This document shows, one piece after another, positions 1 to 12,213 of a stretch of 64,000 nt of DNA. Source of the DNA: Diplocarpon mali (lineage: Eukaryota > Ascomycota > Leotiomycetes > Helotiales > Drepanopezizaceae); the NCBI GenBank assembly GCA_024741835.1, contig JAENRP010000069.1, positions 113,233-177,232 on the forward strand. The letters run 5' to 3'. The notes under the pieces were generated by a model. It was not told the DNA's origin, did not search any database, and saw nothing but the letters and a program-made list of their open reading frames with translations. The position numbers and the translations under genes are program-made. The stretch's first letter is position 1; the number at the start of each line of letters is the position of its first letter.

Positions 1-2237
1 TCTGATCTTGGGAATTCCCCTCCTTCTTCTACGTATCAAGACTGCGGGCTAAGGTGTTCGTTGTAGTAGAGCGTTTGATCTTGGTATGATTGTTTACCTC
101 TCTGCCCTCTGTGTGTAGCAGCTCGCGGAATCCAGATACCAGGTCAGGTATGGGAGGCCATATGGGACCCGTCCCGACGCGCTCAGCACAAACTTCCTGG
201 AAAGATTTCACGCCGTGACTCCCACCCTGCCTAGGGTTCCAGCCGCCTGAGACCAGTGGGTCGCAGTTCCCCGTTTGGAGTATCGTCTAGGTGTGAACAA
301 CAGTAATACCATGGCTTCAAAAGATCTAGCCTTCTAATGGTAATAAAAACCATACAAAGAATCTAATTTCATGATAGTATGACACGTAGTAGAGTATAGG
401 TTCAATGTGTTCCTTGGTTGGGCTTAGCACATGGCAATCTAGTCTCTTGCTCTAGTATAAGCTTAAGAGAAAGTATTTTTCAAACCCTTTCTGAAACCTT
501 TCAAGATAAGAGCAATTTGGTGATGATTGTACTTTAAATAAAATGTTACTTTATTGAAGTTTAAGTATTGACCTTGTGAGCGCTAGTGCTAGCAATAGAA
601 TATCAGGATTTTTTCTACTTTACTAATGCTAAAGGTGACGTTCAAAACAAGTAGAGATTTTGGCCTAACTTAAGCGAGAAACATTGATATTTACAGTTTA
701 AACCGATGCATACGAATATATAAAGGTACTACTATATCAGGCTGTTATCATAGCTGTTTATAAATGATTCTTACGTAGCAGTTCTAATTATGTTTGTATT
801 GTTTTGAACGTTTTATAATATATAGAAACTCGTTGGCTTTGGTAGGAAAACGCGTTTTGGCTAATACTTAATTCAAAACAGCTCAGTGTAGTCCCGAAAG
901 TCACCATAGCCCAGCATTGCTTCGCAGCTAAAGGGTAAGAAGAAAAATGTATTTAAATTTATATATTTATATTTACGAAAGCTTGAAATGGCCATATGAG
1001 ATGGCAAACGACGTACTAGTGGGAACCTGGAAGTTAGAAAGGAGAAATCTAAAGCATCTTAAGAATTCAGCATCGTTGCCAGAACGCGCCATTGCGCCTT
1101 ATCCATGGCTGGAGAGGTTTCAAAAGACCGGTCGTTCTGGGACTGCTGTTCTACTGCAACGCGTATCCCTCTCATAACCCAGCAGCAGCAGTAGTCGACG
1201 TGTAAGAAAACGAACCGCCTGTCACCAGCCCGAGGGTCTCTTGGACGAGGCATAAGCTTTAGGTCATGCAGCTCATATAATATTTACTCTGTGTTCACAC
1301 GCATATATACAAACATATATATGCCGCGATTGGTCGGCCAAGCTCTACGATACAAATGTATGAATAAATAAATCTCATGAGTCAAAAAACATACCCAACT
1401 TATGCACAAGGACTTACCCATTCCTTTCTCATCAAGACCAGAGTACCCCGCACAAACAAGATGAAACAAGATAAGACAAGTTAACGGTAAGCAGCAAGCC
1501 CATGATATAAAAAGAACAGAGGAAACATAAGAAAATGCCAAAAACCTCCTCCTTCCCGTATGCTCGCAAGGCAGTTTGAGCTTTTATGAAAAAGAGATAT
1601 AATTTAATAATGTAATGTGATATATTGCGCTGCGAAATCACTTTTTCATAAGATCTTACATGGAAAATCTATCGCGAAGCAAATTCAATTGACTATAATA
1701 GAAAGGAAACATGGTACAGTGGGCACTAATGAAGTAGCCAGGGCGGGAAACGCGCAATTATCGTGTTTGATTTTTTGGTGCGAGTGGTGTGTGGCCTGAT
1801 ATAATATAGTTTGACCTCAGATCAGATCAGAGCAGAGCAGAGCAGTAGAGCAAAGGCAGGACCGATAACGGAACTAGTATCACTGAATTCAGGACTCTAT
1901 ATGTACATGTGCGATTCCCGATGCTTTCTTATTTGATGAGAATTGGTACTCTGTTTGTGAAGTGAGAACGAGTATGATTATTCAATGTAGGTGTATATAG
2001 CAGGCAAGCGAAAGGCTTCCTCGCCTAGGGAGTTTAAGCGTTGAATATCGCTAATATGGCATCGTGGACAGTAGCACGGATTAGTCACGGCGCTGTCATT
2101 ATTCGGAAATCGCAGACGAGGCGGGTGTAGCAGAATGTATATCGATGCTTTTCATAGAGCCGTCAGTATCTTCTGACCAAGGGCTGAGTATTGGTAGCGA
2201 AAACAATTGGCATATGCATGATTGCTCTGCTTCCTGC
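1..2237. other. Intergenic region without recognised gene
   Basis: No coding region is supported here. The first 300 bases are less AT-rich than the rest but contain only short chance reading frames. From about 300 onward the DNA is AT-rich, with a small GATCA/GAGCA simple repeat around 1817-1846. The stretch lies downstream of the permease that ends at 2238, so the proximal part should hold its 3' UTR. Confidence 0.6.
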
Positions 2238-4252
2238 TTAGAACATGTATCCCAGCGTATGGCGATAGATCTTTTGGAGCATGGACTGGGGACGAGCCAT
2301 CTCCTCCCGCTCGGCCGCGAGGTACTCTTGCTCCTCCCGATCGAACTTGGCTTTGCCGGAGTACAGATCCGCCTCTGCAGACTTGATGATCGAGGTCTTC
2401 ATGACGAACTTGTAGCCCAAGTACATGATAAAGTAAAGTGGGATGCCGAGGTAGGTGGTGATGAAGGTCGAGGTGTCGAAACTGGAACCCTTCTTGATCT
2501 TCTTGTGGGCGAACAGGGCGAACCCCTTGAAGATCGCGATCAGGATACAGAAGACGAGAGCACCCCACGATCCCCATTTCCCGAGCGGTGCGACGTACGC
2601 GCAGGCCGTGTCGGGGATGTTTTGAGCAATGCGAGCGTTGACGAAGGAGATGTGGGAAATAAGGATGGAGATCCAGGTCAGGAGACCGAACATCGTGACG
2701 AGGTTGACAAAGTATCCGAACACCGTGTAGGAATCGGTGTTGACACCGAGGAAAGCCAGGAGGCAGAATGCGCAGGCGAGACCCAGGGCATAGATGGGAA
2801 CACCACGCGAGTCGGTCCTGGTGAAGATCTTGGGTGCTTTACCTTCATGAGCCAGGCCGAAGAGGGTTCGCGAGGCGATGTAGAGATCCGAGTTGGCGGC
2901 CGAAAATAAAAAGAGCAGGATACAAGCGTTGAGAATTCCGGGGAGGACTGGGATACCCGCGATCTTGATGGCAACAACGAACGGAGACGCAGCGGCAGTG
3001 TTGCCACCAGATGCGATCCCATCTTTTAGGGGCTTGGAGTCATACGGGACCAGGAGGCCAAGAAGGAAGACAAGGACAACGTAGAACAGAAGAATCCGGT
3101 AGAATGTCAATTTGATGGCTCGTGGGATCACTTTGCGTGGGTTCTGGGCTTCTCCCACGGTGACCCCGACGAGTTCGGTTCCAAGGTATGCGAAGACGGC
3201 GGTCGTGAAGGTGGCCCATACAGCCAGGAATCTACCGGCGGCTCCCTCTAGATCGACGTCAGCGTGTGCAAAGCTCGCGTGTTTGTTTGTCTTCGCTTAC
3301 CCAGGATGTATGGACGGAAAGCGCCGGGGTTCTTCCAGTACGTAAAGCCAGTCGCAACGCCGTCCGGACCCCCACCCGAGGCAAGAATCAAGCAGAGAAG
3401 AATCAAGCCGAGAATGACGATGACCTTGATGGATGATAGCCAGAATTCGAATTCACCGAAGAATTTGACTCCAACGTAATTGATGAGGACCACCGCCACG
3501 AGGAAAATGGCGATGAAAGCGCCCGGGTTGACCTTCGTACGCGGAATCCAGTACTGAATGATAAGCGAAGCTGCGGTAAGATTGTTCGGGGTAACGATAA
3601 TGTACTGGCGACTTGTTAGAGCAAATTTCGTTCCGCGCCGTGAGCAAGGATGCTCCGATATCTGGGGTGCCTGCTTTGCTCGAAACGAAGACTGCAGTCT
3701 GGGTATGACGAACCTTGAAGAAGTAATTCCATCCCAGACAGAAGCCCAGGGCGGGATCCACAAAGCGAGAGGCATATCCAGTGAATCCCGAGGGCATAGG
3801 AAGCCAGGCAGCCATCTGATATGCGTATGTTAGTAGGCGGCTCGAGCTGGTGTTGATGGCTTTTGGGGGGTAAAACAATTACATACCTCTCCCAACGCAG
3901 CCATGACCAAGAAACAGAGAAAACCGACTAGTAAGTAGCCGATGAATAGGGGCGCCGGGCCCGACTGAACGAGGGACTTTCCACTGTGATTCGCGTCAGT
4001 TCAAGCTCGTCGAGGACATGAAGCCTATAATATGGCGACTCACGTGCCGACAATCAGGCCTGTCCCGATGGCACCACCAATTGCGATCATGGTAATTTGG
4101 CGGGAGCTCAAGCCACGGTGTAGCGAGTGACCGCTCTCGAGCTCCTCGCCATTGGCGCCGACGATATCGGATCCGTCGCCATGGGGATCGTAGGTCTTCC
4201 TTTCGGGAGAGCCTTCGGAGGAGTGTTCGTATGCCTTGAGGTTCGACGACAT
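2238..4252 (-). CDS. Amino-acid permease (fungal YAT/AGP family)
   Basis: This is a plasma-membrane proton/amino-acid symporter of the fungal general amino-acid permease family (APC superfamily, PF00324). I read five exons: 4252-4044, 3983-3887, 3815-3714, 3604-3301 and 3247-2238. They join in frame to 573 residues, the usual family length, with about 12 membrane segments. The family signature GGAIGTGLIVGTGKSL follows a hydrophilic N-terminus and spans the first splice junction, and AANSDLYIASRTLFGLAHEG is the conserved loop before a late helix. The exon joins give PYILG-EGAAGRFLAVWATF and WNYFFK-YIIVTPNN, as in homologues. The first ATG is at 4252; the frame runs open further upstream to a GTG at 4300, which is not a likely eukaryotic start. 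Substrate range cannot be told from sequence. It is isolated, with 4.3 kb upstream before the next gene. Confidence 0.93.
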
Positions 4253-4713
4253 CTTGACTTGTACCCGGTCGAGATCAAGCTGATGATGCGAAGAAGACAC
4301 GGGTTGAAAACTCTGTACACAGTAAGGAGAATAGGACGAGGTAGGGAGGGGGGTGAAGACGAGAGAGGTTGCTGGGGAAAGGGAACGCTTTTATGGATTA
4401 GAGGTTCCATTCAGCCTTGCCTTGCCTTGCCTTGCAGCTGCATCTCCGCAGCCGTACCGATCCATCAAACTCAAAATTAAAAAACATTCGGGCTGGGCTT
4501 GGAGGAGTAGAACAGGGTCTGAGGTGGGGGGGTGGAGGGGGGAGGAGGAAAGGGGGATGCCTTGTATACAATACGGTTAGCTGAACTGAGACTTACTTTG
4601 TACACTTCTGTGGCACGTTGTGTATTGTGCATTGTATACTACGTGCCTCAGGTATCTACTCTCTTGGCCCTCCCTGCATCTCTTAGTGCCGTCTACCAAC
4701 CTCAACTACTCCT

Positions 4714-4803
4714 CTCATCTACTGTCATCATCTACTATCATCTACTATCATCTGCTAATATCATCTGCGATTACTATCTGCTACCTCCATCATCTACTAT
4801 TCC
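4714..4803. repeat. Degenerate ATCATCTACT tandem repeat
   Basis: Units of about 10 bases related to ATCATCTACT recur with small changes (TCATCTACTATCATCTACT, then CATCTGCTAAT and CATCTGCGATT). It lies about 460 bases upstream of the permease start codon. A short TTGCC repeat sits at 4418-4436. Confidence 0.7.
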
Positions 4804-5215
4804 CATTACCTACTAGGCTCGCACTCGATCATATCTCTTGGAGCTGCACGGCCCATTCCATTCCATCCCCTGGGCGCCCAGCTTGTCTTATCTTCTCTGA
4901 TCAGCCCGGGCTTTTTTAAGCCATGCTATTTCTTCTTCCTGACCGGTCCCAGGCCCGGCATGCCCAGCACGCACCAGGCCACTAAAACCGTTGGAGTATC
5001 AACAGAAAGACATGTTGCCTCAATCTGGAATACTGTGCGACTAAAACAATAGCACAGAGGTAGCTAATCACACCGAGTCCTCTTGGCGACAAGCTTGGTT
5101 GGTAGGCTTCCTACAACACAGTTCGGCCGGACATCCTAGAGAGCGAGATAAGCCAACTTGGCCCGGACGACATCAAATCTTGTTCCTTTCTGTTCGGCTC
5201 TTGTCTGTCAATTTC

Positions 5216-5320
5216 TGCTTCCTTTTCTCTGCCTCGTTCTCGTTTTCTCTCTATCTCTTCCTTTATCTCTTCCTCTATCTCTTCCTCTCCCCCTCGCTCT
5301 CCTTCTCTTTCTCTTTCATC
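5216..5320. repeat. Pyrimidine-rich low-complexity tract
   Basis: About 100 bases are almost entirely C and T on the plus strand, with repeated CTCTATCTCTTC units. Apparent open frames over it (Ser/Leu/Phe-rich on plus, Glu/Arg-rich on minus) are consequences of this composition. Confidence 0.75.
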
Positions 5321-7546
5321 GGAAAGGAACCGAAATCCTTGGCCGCGCTGCCCTAGAAAGCTTTGGAAGGGGTCCGGCCAGCGGGTCCTGTCCATATCCT
5401 CCCACCTCCCAAGGTCAATTCCAACGTCGAGACCCAGGATTTATCCCCCCCCCTCTAAATGTTTTTCCTCACCGCCATCTCCTCCCAATACGACCGTGTA
5501 TTCCATTCCATTATGACTCGACCCGAAACCCAGGTCCAAAGCCCTGCTTATCTTCAATCTGTTATGTCCGGCTTTTATCTGTACCGAATTTTCTAATCCA
5601 AGATATTGCCTAGCTCCTATCAACTTGAACCCTGTTCCTAGTATATCCAAAACCTGGGTACCTGGCCATCCCCATCAGCACTACACTGGCCGGGCAAATC
5701 CACCGCTTCCCGGGTGTACAGCGAATGCTGTAACAAACTCAGTCGGTGCTCCCGATTTTTTTTTAAGTACAGTGGATCACGCATCGGACTGTTTTCTCGC
5801 AATTCAGTTTTCAGTCTTTGTACTTGGAAATGATGCTTTGAAGAAGATTTTATTATCAAGTCCGATTTGTATGTTGCTGGATCCGTCATATCCCCAAAAA
5901 AAAATCGAGATTATTGGAGTGGGTGAAATAGTACTTTTCAAAGTACTCTCTTTGTTCTCTATTTCTTTTTCGCAGACTAAGTATCTAAATACCCACTTTT
6001 CGTAACGTTTTCTTCGAGGCAGCGATTAAGAGTACAAATGCTAAAAACTGCATGGCCAGATAAACTATTCAATGCGTGGTTCACTGCCTAAAAATAAACA
6101 GCCTGCTTTTGTCACTTCCCAAGGTCTGGAATGTTTAGTTGCTGCTCTAAATATTGAGATTTCATGCTTTTCAGGGCATTTAAGTGGGCTTTTCTATTCA
6201 CTATTTGAACTAGGAAATTAGGGGACTGAAGCTTGTTCGCCACCTTGTGCCGAATACGGAGACACAAATGTCAGGTAGCTTACGTAGCGCTAAGGCGAGA
6301 GCTTCGGGTAAGATCTTAACTTGAGCCCTCGTACGTGCAATCGAGAATCCTCAAGCCTTGAAATAAGACTTTCTGTCTTTCCTACCCGCTATCGGAGTAA
6401 CTCACACGATGCGCGACAAGCTCACCGTTATGCAACCTAATGCCCCTTGCCTGTACCTGGCTAATAGCCAGCTCTCAGCAGTTCCCCCAGGACTCTATAG
6501 AATACAAGAAAGACATCAGGGCGAGAATATACTAGACCATCAACGCGACCGATACACCCCGCTCCCTCGCGCTCCCCTAGATCAGATGATCTGCAGAATA
6601 CGCTAGCGATTAATTGCGAGAGCATGGAATACAATTGCTACTCTGCCTCCAACTGTGTCCGACGTAGCATAAACCACTGTAAGAATAAACCGGGTACTTG
6701 AGCCGAGATATGTTCTTTGCAATGCCGGTGAATCAATCTCACTTGACAGTCTCTGTATTTGGAATGCCACCCACATGGATATCGAAACTAGACAGGAGGT
6801 CTTGGGCGCATTCGGAACGCCTTGTCCTCCTGGGAGGCACGCGAAAAAGTCAATAGCAAGCGATAACAGAGAGAGATATGTATAAACAAGGTATGTCTGA
6901 AGAGCTCAGGCGATCCCGGCTGACCCAGGATGCCAGGATGGCCGGAGTAGGAATCCGAAAAGGTGATTGAGGGTTTCTTGCTCTACCGCCATAATAGCCC
7001 GGGGTGTCGGGTGTATAGCAAGCACAGGATAGTCGGAGGGAGGGGGGGGGGCTCCCAAGATCCCGCCAAGACCCGGCAAGACCGCAGCAAGGCTTGGCCC
7101 CCCGCCCCGCCGGCGCGAGCCAAGGGCGGCCTGCCCGTTTAAGCTACGGCACCTAAAACCAGGATCCCCCTTCTTTCTGATCGAACGTCCCCTCTCTCAC
7201 GCTCGTGCTCCTTTGTCCACACAGTCGGTAAACACAGTCTGACGCCGCACGATGGGCCTCGCCTGCGAGATCTGGGATCCCCATCCGCCCATCCGGAAGT
7301 CAGCCTCTGCCCTGCTCGGTGTATGATGTCAGGCTGGAGCCCCCGGCGGCGAGATTCCATGCCAGGTGACATTTCGTTGACACGCGGAAAAACCTCTTTC
7401 TCGTTCTCCCGGCAGGGGAGAGAGATAGGGAGAGGGGCCGAGAGGAGCCGAGAGGAGCCGGCTCGATGCCTTCGGCGCAAGCCTCAGCGTTGTTGAACAG
7501 GCTCTCAATCGATATCGCCGCCGTGACACGAGGGATGGGCGTGGGC

Positions 7547-8000
7547 ATACCCGGGTATACCCGGGTATACCCATAGGCGTCGCCGGGTGGGGACCCGGCA
7601 AGCCGACCTTTGCTAGGTGTATACGCAGAGAATCAATGAAAACCAGGTGGGTATTCGAATGCCTAATAGAAAATAGATTCTCTGGCTCCGTTGCTGAATG
7701 ATTAATTGGATTTTCATATTGCCCTCCGCCTTCCCCTCTCTAGCCCTCTTGCTCTTGTCCTCCTTTGCCGTCTAATGTACGGGAAGAGTACCAAATTTAC
7801 CCTAGAATACTACTTTTTATATTGATGCTATACTAGAATTACACTAAATTATACTTAGACTATAGATTTTACGATAAATTTTACAATCGGGTATACCCGG
7901 ATATACCCGACACCCAGAGGGATTATACCCGGGCTACAAAGATTTAGCCAGGTAGGGTACCAGCCCTCAATTACCCGGGTTACCCGGGTATACTCTACCC
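7547..8000. repeat. Cluster of GGGTATACCC palindromes
   Basis: CCCGGGTATACCCGGGTATA-type palindromes occur in tandem at 7547-7573, again at 7888-7910, and as TTACCCGGGTTACCCGGGTA at about 7972-7991. Each is its own reverse complement or nearly so and could form a short hairpin. There is no coding context. Confidence 0.65.
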
Positions 8001-8531
8001 AACGCCCAACTCTGCCGTGAAGTCTGTGTCGACCACGCTGCATATAAATATATATATGCGTGTCTATACACACATTTCAGTGTGGCAAAGAGGATATGCG
8101 TAACTATGCGCTAGGCAGTGCCAACAGCCTGCAGCTTTTCAGAATGAGCAACCACTCTGCCGGTCATTCATGAATCTCAACTCTCTTTCTACTTTCAGAT
8201 ACCGTGGCAAAGGTCAATGCATGTTCTCATCCTTCAAGTCTAGTCCCAAAGTGACTCTTTTTACCTTCAACTATATCTTTAGCGTGTATACGTACCTTAT
8301 GATTCGGCTACAGCCTACAGAGCATATGAGCCACACCTCGTATGAAAATCTCCTACAGCATCAGCGATTGTCCAACTTGGAGGCCCCCTTATTCCTGGAT
8401 ATACAAAGATCCTGGTTCAAATGTCTCCTCTCGAATTTCCCATTCTAACCAGACCCTCTAGGATGGAATCTGCCCTCTCGATTAGAGCCTGTGCCACATC
8501 GCCTAAATTGAGTCTCAAAGTCCTTCTCTCA

Positions 8532-11500
8532 CTAGAGGCTTCGAGGGACAAACTCTCCAACGGTAGCACCTTTCCCATCCTCCTCCCAGCATCCCTCGAT
8601 CTCCAAGCGCATATATTCGCCACTCCATGAACCGCCGACGATGTTGACAGTCGTCGTGTTACTCTTGTCTGGCGCGATCACGAGGACGTTTGCCAGCGTA
8701 GTAGCAGCATCATAAGGTTCGTTGGGCGCAATGCCTGTAATCTCGATCTGGGCTTCGCTTCCTGTGTTAGCAACGCCGTTGGTGTAATTACCAAAGGACA
8801 CCACGGCCCTACGAGCTGGCCGACGACCCCAATCGAACTGAATGCTCGGAACAAGAAACGCTGGGACGGCCGTCGTGTCGATGAAGATAGCGGCAGACTC
8901 GTTTGTAGCCGGTTGCCACCTGGTAGATATTGCTCCATCGATGGCGGCAACGGGGAATTGGCCGGGTATATAAGCGTCTTCACTCGTAACTGTCAGGCAC
9001 TGCGCAATGTTACCTGAGACGGTCTTATTCTGCCAGTACATTCGATTTGACACGGTGATCGTTTGATTGATGGCAATGGCGTAGTTTGTTCCTGGCGTAC
9101 CTGAGTTTGGAGAACCTAATATGAAGGGAATTGTTCGATTGATATAGACATCAACAACCCCGGCATCGGCTGGAGTAGGGAGACGAGTTAGCTTCGTGTG
9201 ACTGCTATTCATCGCCGCCGAGAATCTCGACCCGCCAAAGTAGAAATCGCGAACACGGAGATGAGGAATCTGCGGAGGTAACGAGGGATTGATATGGAGT
9301 ACAGGCTCTGTTGTCCTGACTCCTAGAAAGCCGAAGGGTACAATCTGCATGACGCCGCCATGGCCTGTCAGAAAGGGGAACTGTCGAAGGATCAGCTTCT
9401 TTTTTTGGCAAGGGCTGAGACGAGCTTTGTCTTGAGATCTTATCTTAAAGGGCAAGAAATCTTGAAGCATTTTACAAGCAGCTAAGTGGTGGTACATACG
9501 CCAGGTTTCGTGTTACCATTGATTTCAGGGTTATCAAGAGCTTGCTCAGAGAATTGGTAAAACGGAGCCCGGAGATAAGGGAGTAAGCTAGCCTGTGTGT
9601 AGGTGAAAGCAGAACATCCAGAGAGAGACAACTCATTAGCACTTATCGCGAACATTGAAAATGTCATTGCAGGCCCATCGGGGCTTTGTCTTTCGCCATA
9701 CTGTGATTGATTGATTAGCCGAATTAAGGCATCGCAACCGGAGATGGGCTTACGTATTCCTGATCACGAAACTTCTGCTCGACAGTGTAATTCTGGCTAT
9801 ATCCCAAAGGATATGCCAACAATGCGACATCGGCTTGCTTGATTGGGGCGGTGTTGTTCATCGTATCAAATTCCTTTGTGATCCCAAATTCCGAGATAGC
9901 AATGTTGATGTTGTCTGCTTGGCCTAACCAAGTCTCATTGACTGGCTCTCCACGCTTAATCCCCAGTTGATAATCCGCTTTCAGTAAAATGGAAATTCCA
10001 GCCAGGGTAAATGCTGTGTTATTGACATTGTTAGCATACTCGTCAGGGTCCGTAGCGTTGTAGACTGTGTTGGAGCTCCGAGTCAGTTTTGCTTCTCCAA
10101 ATAAGGACTTGAACGCAAAATTAGTATGGAGAGGTGAGAGGTATATTTGTGGAGGGAGTTGTGCCTTGAGCCTCCCGAGACAATCTTTAAGACGAATTCA
10201 GAACTCGGAAAATACATACTGTCATAACCATTTGCAGTCCCGTTCCAGCTGAGCAGATGGGACATGGCTTTTGCAATACTGTGAATGACATCCCTAGGCC
10301 CAGCGACGGCGTCAAACCAAGTCTTATTTCGGTTGATATTGTACTCCTGTAACAGATTTAAAGCAATATCGACGTTCAGATGATACTGATAATCAACGCA
10401 CGGTCCAGTGGCGGTGCAATTTCCGTATCTACCAGCGGTCCAAGGAAATAGAGCAGAGCCACTGGGGAAGTTGTTGAACGCGGCATTGGCCAAAGCTTGA
10501 GGAAATTGCTTCAATCGAAGGTTGCTGATCTGTCTGCTCCAACGGGGGAAGCCTAGGTTCAGGGCAGGCGCCATAAAGAAATCCGAATCCCAAAAACGCA
10601 GACCCGCGTATGAGTCTGATGTCAGGCCACCGACAGAGATACTTTCCTCATTGAGGCCGCTTCCCTCTGGTTGCAGATTTTGAATCAGATAGAATGTGCT
10701 TGAAATGCTAGACATCTGAAGGATTTCCGCGAACTTATTTGGAAACAAGCCAGTGACAGGGTCTCTAAAGTCATCGAGACGCTCGGCCATCATCGTCTTA
10801 CCCCAGTCCTCACTATGCTCGGCAGCAAGCACGTCCCAACCGTCCTCTTCAGCCAAATCTCGACATTCCCGAGCCGTTGCCTCGGCATTTTTGAACTTAT
10901 CTGTAGATGCAATCCCGACATACTTGTAGAAAGTGGCAGTCTCTCCTTCTTTGAGATCGATAGTATAAGTTTGCCCAATCGTTGATTCGTCACTACCAAA
11001 ATGTTTCGCTGCGATAACCCTTGAAGACAAATTTGTGTAGCCGTTTGTGAAGTTAGTGCCAGACACTAGCCATCCTGTCGTACCTGGGAGGTTATCGGGG
11101 TGAACGGAAGTAAAAATTGTATCGCTGTCTGCATCAAGTCCCTTCGAGTTGAGGTAGGCGCGCTGAGCACTGCGACCATCCAGGAGATCTGTGATCGTTC
11201 CACTGACATCTTCGGAAGGAGTAATTCTTGTCTTCACAGCAACGATATTGGGTCTGCGTCTGCTGATTATAAGGGAGTAGTAAATAATGAAACCAATACC
11301 ACACCCTTGGGGACTCCAGGTGTAAGTCCACTCAGGGAGTCCAGTCTGGAAAGAAATTTTCGAGCTAAAGTTGGAAATGGACGAGCTGCTGACGGTGGCA
11401 TCCAAGTAGTCATCCCCAAAGCCGTAGATAATGGCAGAGGGATGGGGAATTCCAGATATGAACGAGTCCCAGCCGTATTGCTGAATCCATTCGTAGTTAG

Positions 11501-11904
11501 TCCTCGAGGCATTCTCCTGAACGTCGAAGAATCCCGAGATAGTGGCAAAAGTTTGCCTTGGGTTGTCTAGAGGCCACCCATTCAACGGTGGCGCACCAGT
11601 TGAATCTGTGAAGTTGACATCGGCTTCAAAGAACGGTCCGGAGGCAGCGAGGGCAGCTCCTATATAACTGTTGAGCGTTAGTTCCATCTTGAGAAAAACA
11701 TTGGAGCCCAACGCACCCATTGGCGAGCGACAGTCGGGATTGAAAATGCCCTGGGGCAAATCTGTGCGTGGTCAATGACGAATCGCGCCAGTCTATTTGG
11801 CTGATGTTACTCGTGACGGAAAAATCGAGGGAGGCATTGACTGTTCCAGCGTGGAGTAGAACAGCAGCAGTTCCGATCAGCAACAGTTTCGTGTAGTGAG
11901 CCAT
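8532..11904 (-). CDS. Secreted acid trehalase (GH65)
   Basis: The enzyme hydrolyses alpha,alpha-trehalose to glucose at acid pH, outside the cell or in the vacuole (fungal acid trehalase family, GH65, like Aspergillus treA and yeast Ath1). Five exons, 11904-11717, 11667-10220, 10064-9754, 9700-9500 and 9380-8532, join in frame to 998 residues. Residues 1 to about 25 form a signal peptide (hydrophobic core, cut near VNA-SLDF). The GH65 N-terminal domain starts with GHFQSRLSLANGYIGAALAA across junction 1. RFWDSDFFMAPALNLGFP is the conserved (alpha/alpha)6-barrel motif, and TDPDEYANNVNNTAF carries the general acid, Glu554. The C-terminal 250 or so residues look like a beta-sandwich, F5/8-type-C-like module (SIQFDWGRRPARRAVV). 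Many N-x-S/T sites fit secretion. The start ATG follows a CAT at 11902-11904. Family call sure; location inferred. Confidence 0.93.
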
Positions 11905-12000
11905 TGCTGTAGAATTCCGAGAAGAGTAAAGAATGAAGGGGATGGTGGTGAGAAACAGAGGCTCGGAGGAGGAATGGGCGGGGAAGGTGTTTATATCTGC

Positions 12001-12079
12001 GTTGAGATGAGAGAATTGAAGGCACGACTAAGATAGTCAGTCTTCCAGAGAGTTGAGATGAGGAAATGGAAGGTACGAT
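12001..12079. repeat. Imperfect 28-bp direct repeat upstream of trehalase
   Basis: GTTGAGATGAGAGAATTGAA at 12001 recurs in altered form at 12052 (GTTGAGATGAGGAAATGGAA), each followed by GGCACGAC or GGTACGAT. It lies 100-175 bases upstream of the trehalase start codon, in the 5' UTR or promoter. Confidence 0.6.
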
Positions 12080-12090
12080 GGTCGAAATGT

Positions 12091-12148
12091 GATGTAGAAG
12101 ATGTAGAAGATGTAGAAGATGTAGAAGATGTAGAAGATGTAGAAGATG
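12091..12148. repeat. 9-bp minisatellite (GATGTAGAA)6
   Basis: Six perfect tandem copies of GATGTAGAA plus a partial copy, followed to about 12213 by degenerate units (GGTGTAGCAGAT, GCTGTAGAAGAT). It lies about 190 bases upstream of the trehalase start codon and should be length-polymorphic. Confidence 0.9.
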
Positions 12149-12213
12149 CACGGTGTAGCAGATACACGCTGTAGAAGATGTACGGTGCAGAGGTTTTACG
12201 GTGTAGAAGATGC

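Larger units (their letters stand above)
4253..8531. other. Long intergenic region, low complexity
   Basis: No gene was recognised in 4.3 kb. It holds the promoter side of the permease, several low-complexity tracts (listed separately) and a set of GGGTATACCC palindromes at 7.5-8.0 kb. Open frames at 5.1-5.9 kb and 7.1-7.6 kb are simple-sequence or composition artefacts without domain content. Confidence 0.55.

Noticed and set aside
4253..4300. Upstream extension of the permease to 4300
   Set aside because: The codon at 4300 is GTG; the first ATG is at 4252.
5099..5613. Open frames over the CT-rich tract on both strands
   Set aside because: Low-complexity Ser/Leu/Phe or Glu/Arg repeats dictated by the tract; no gene structure.
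7139..7601. Three overlapping minus-strand frames
   Set aside because: Short, overlapping in different frames, driven by local GC content; no domain.
11134..11570. Possible intron in the trehalase exon 2 near 11258-11303
   Set aside because: A GT...CAG pair exists, but the frame is continuous through it and the reading (FIIYYSLIISRRRPNIVAVK) fits the family.
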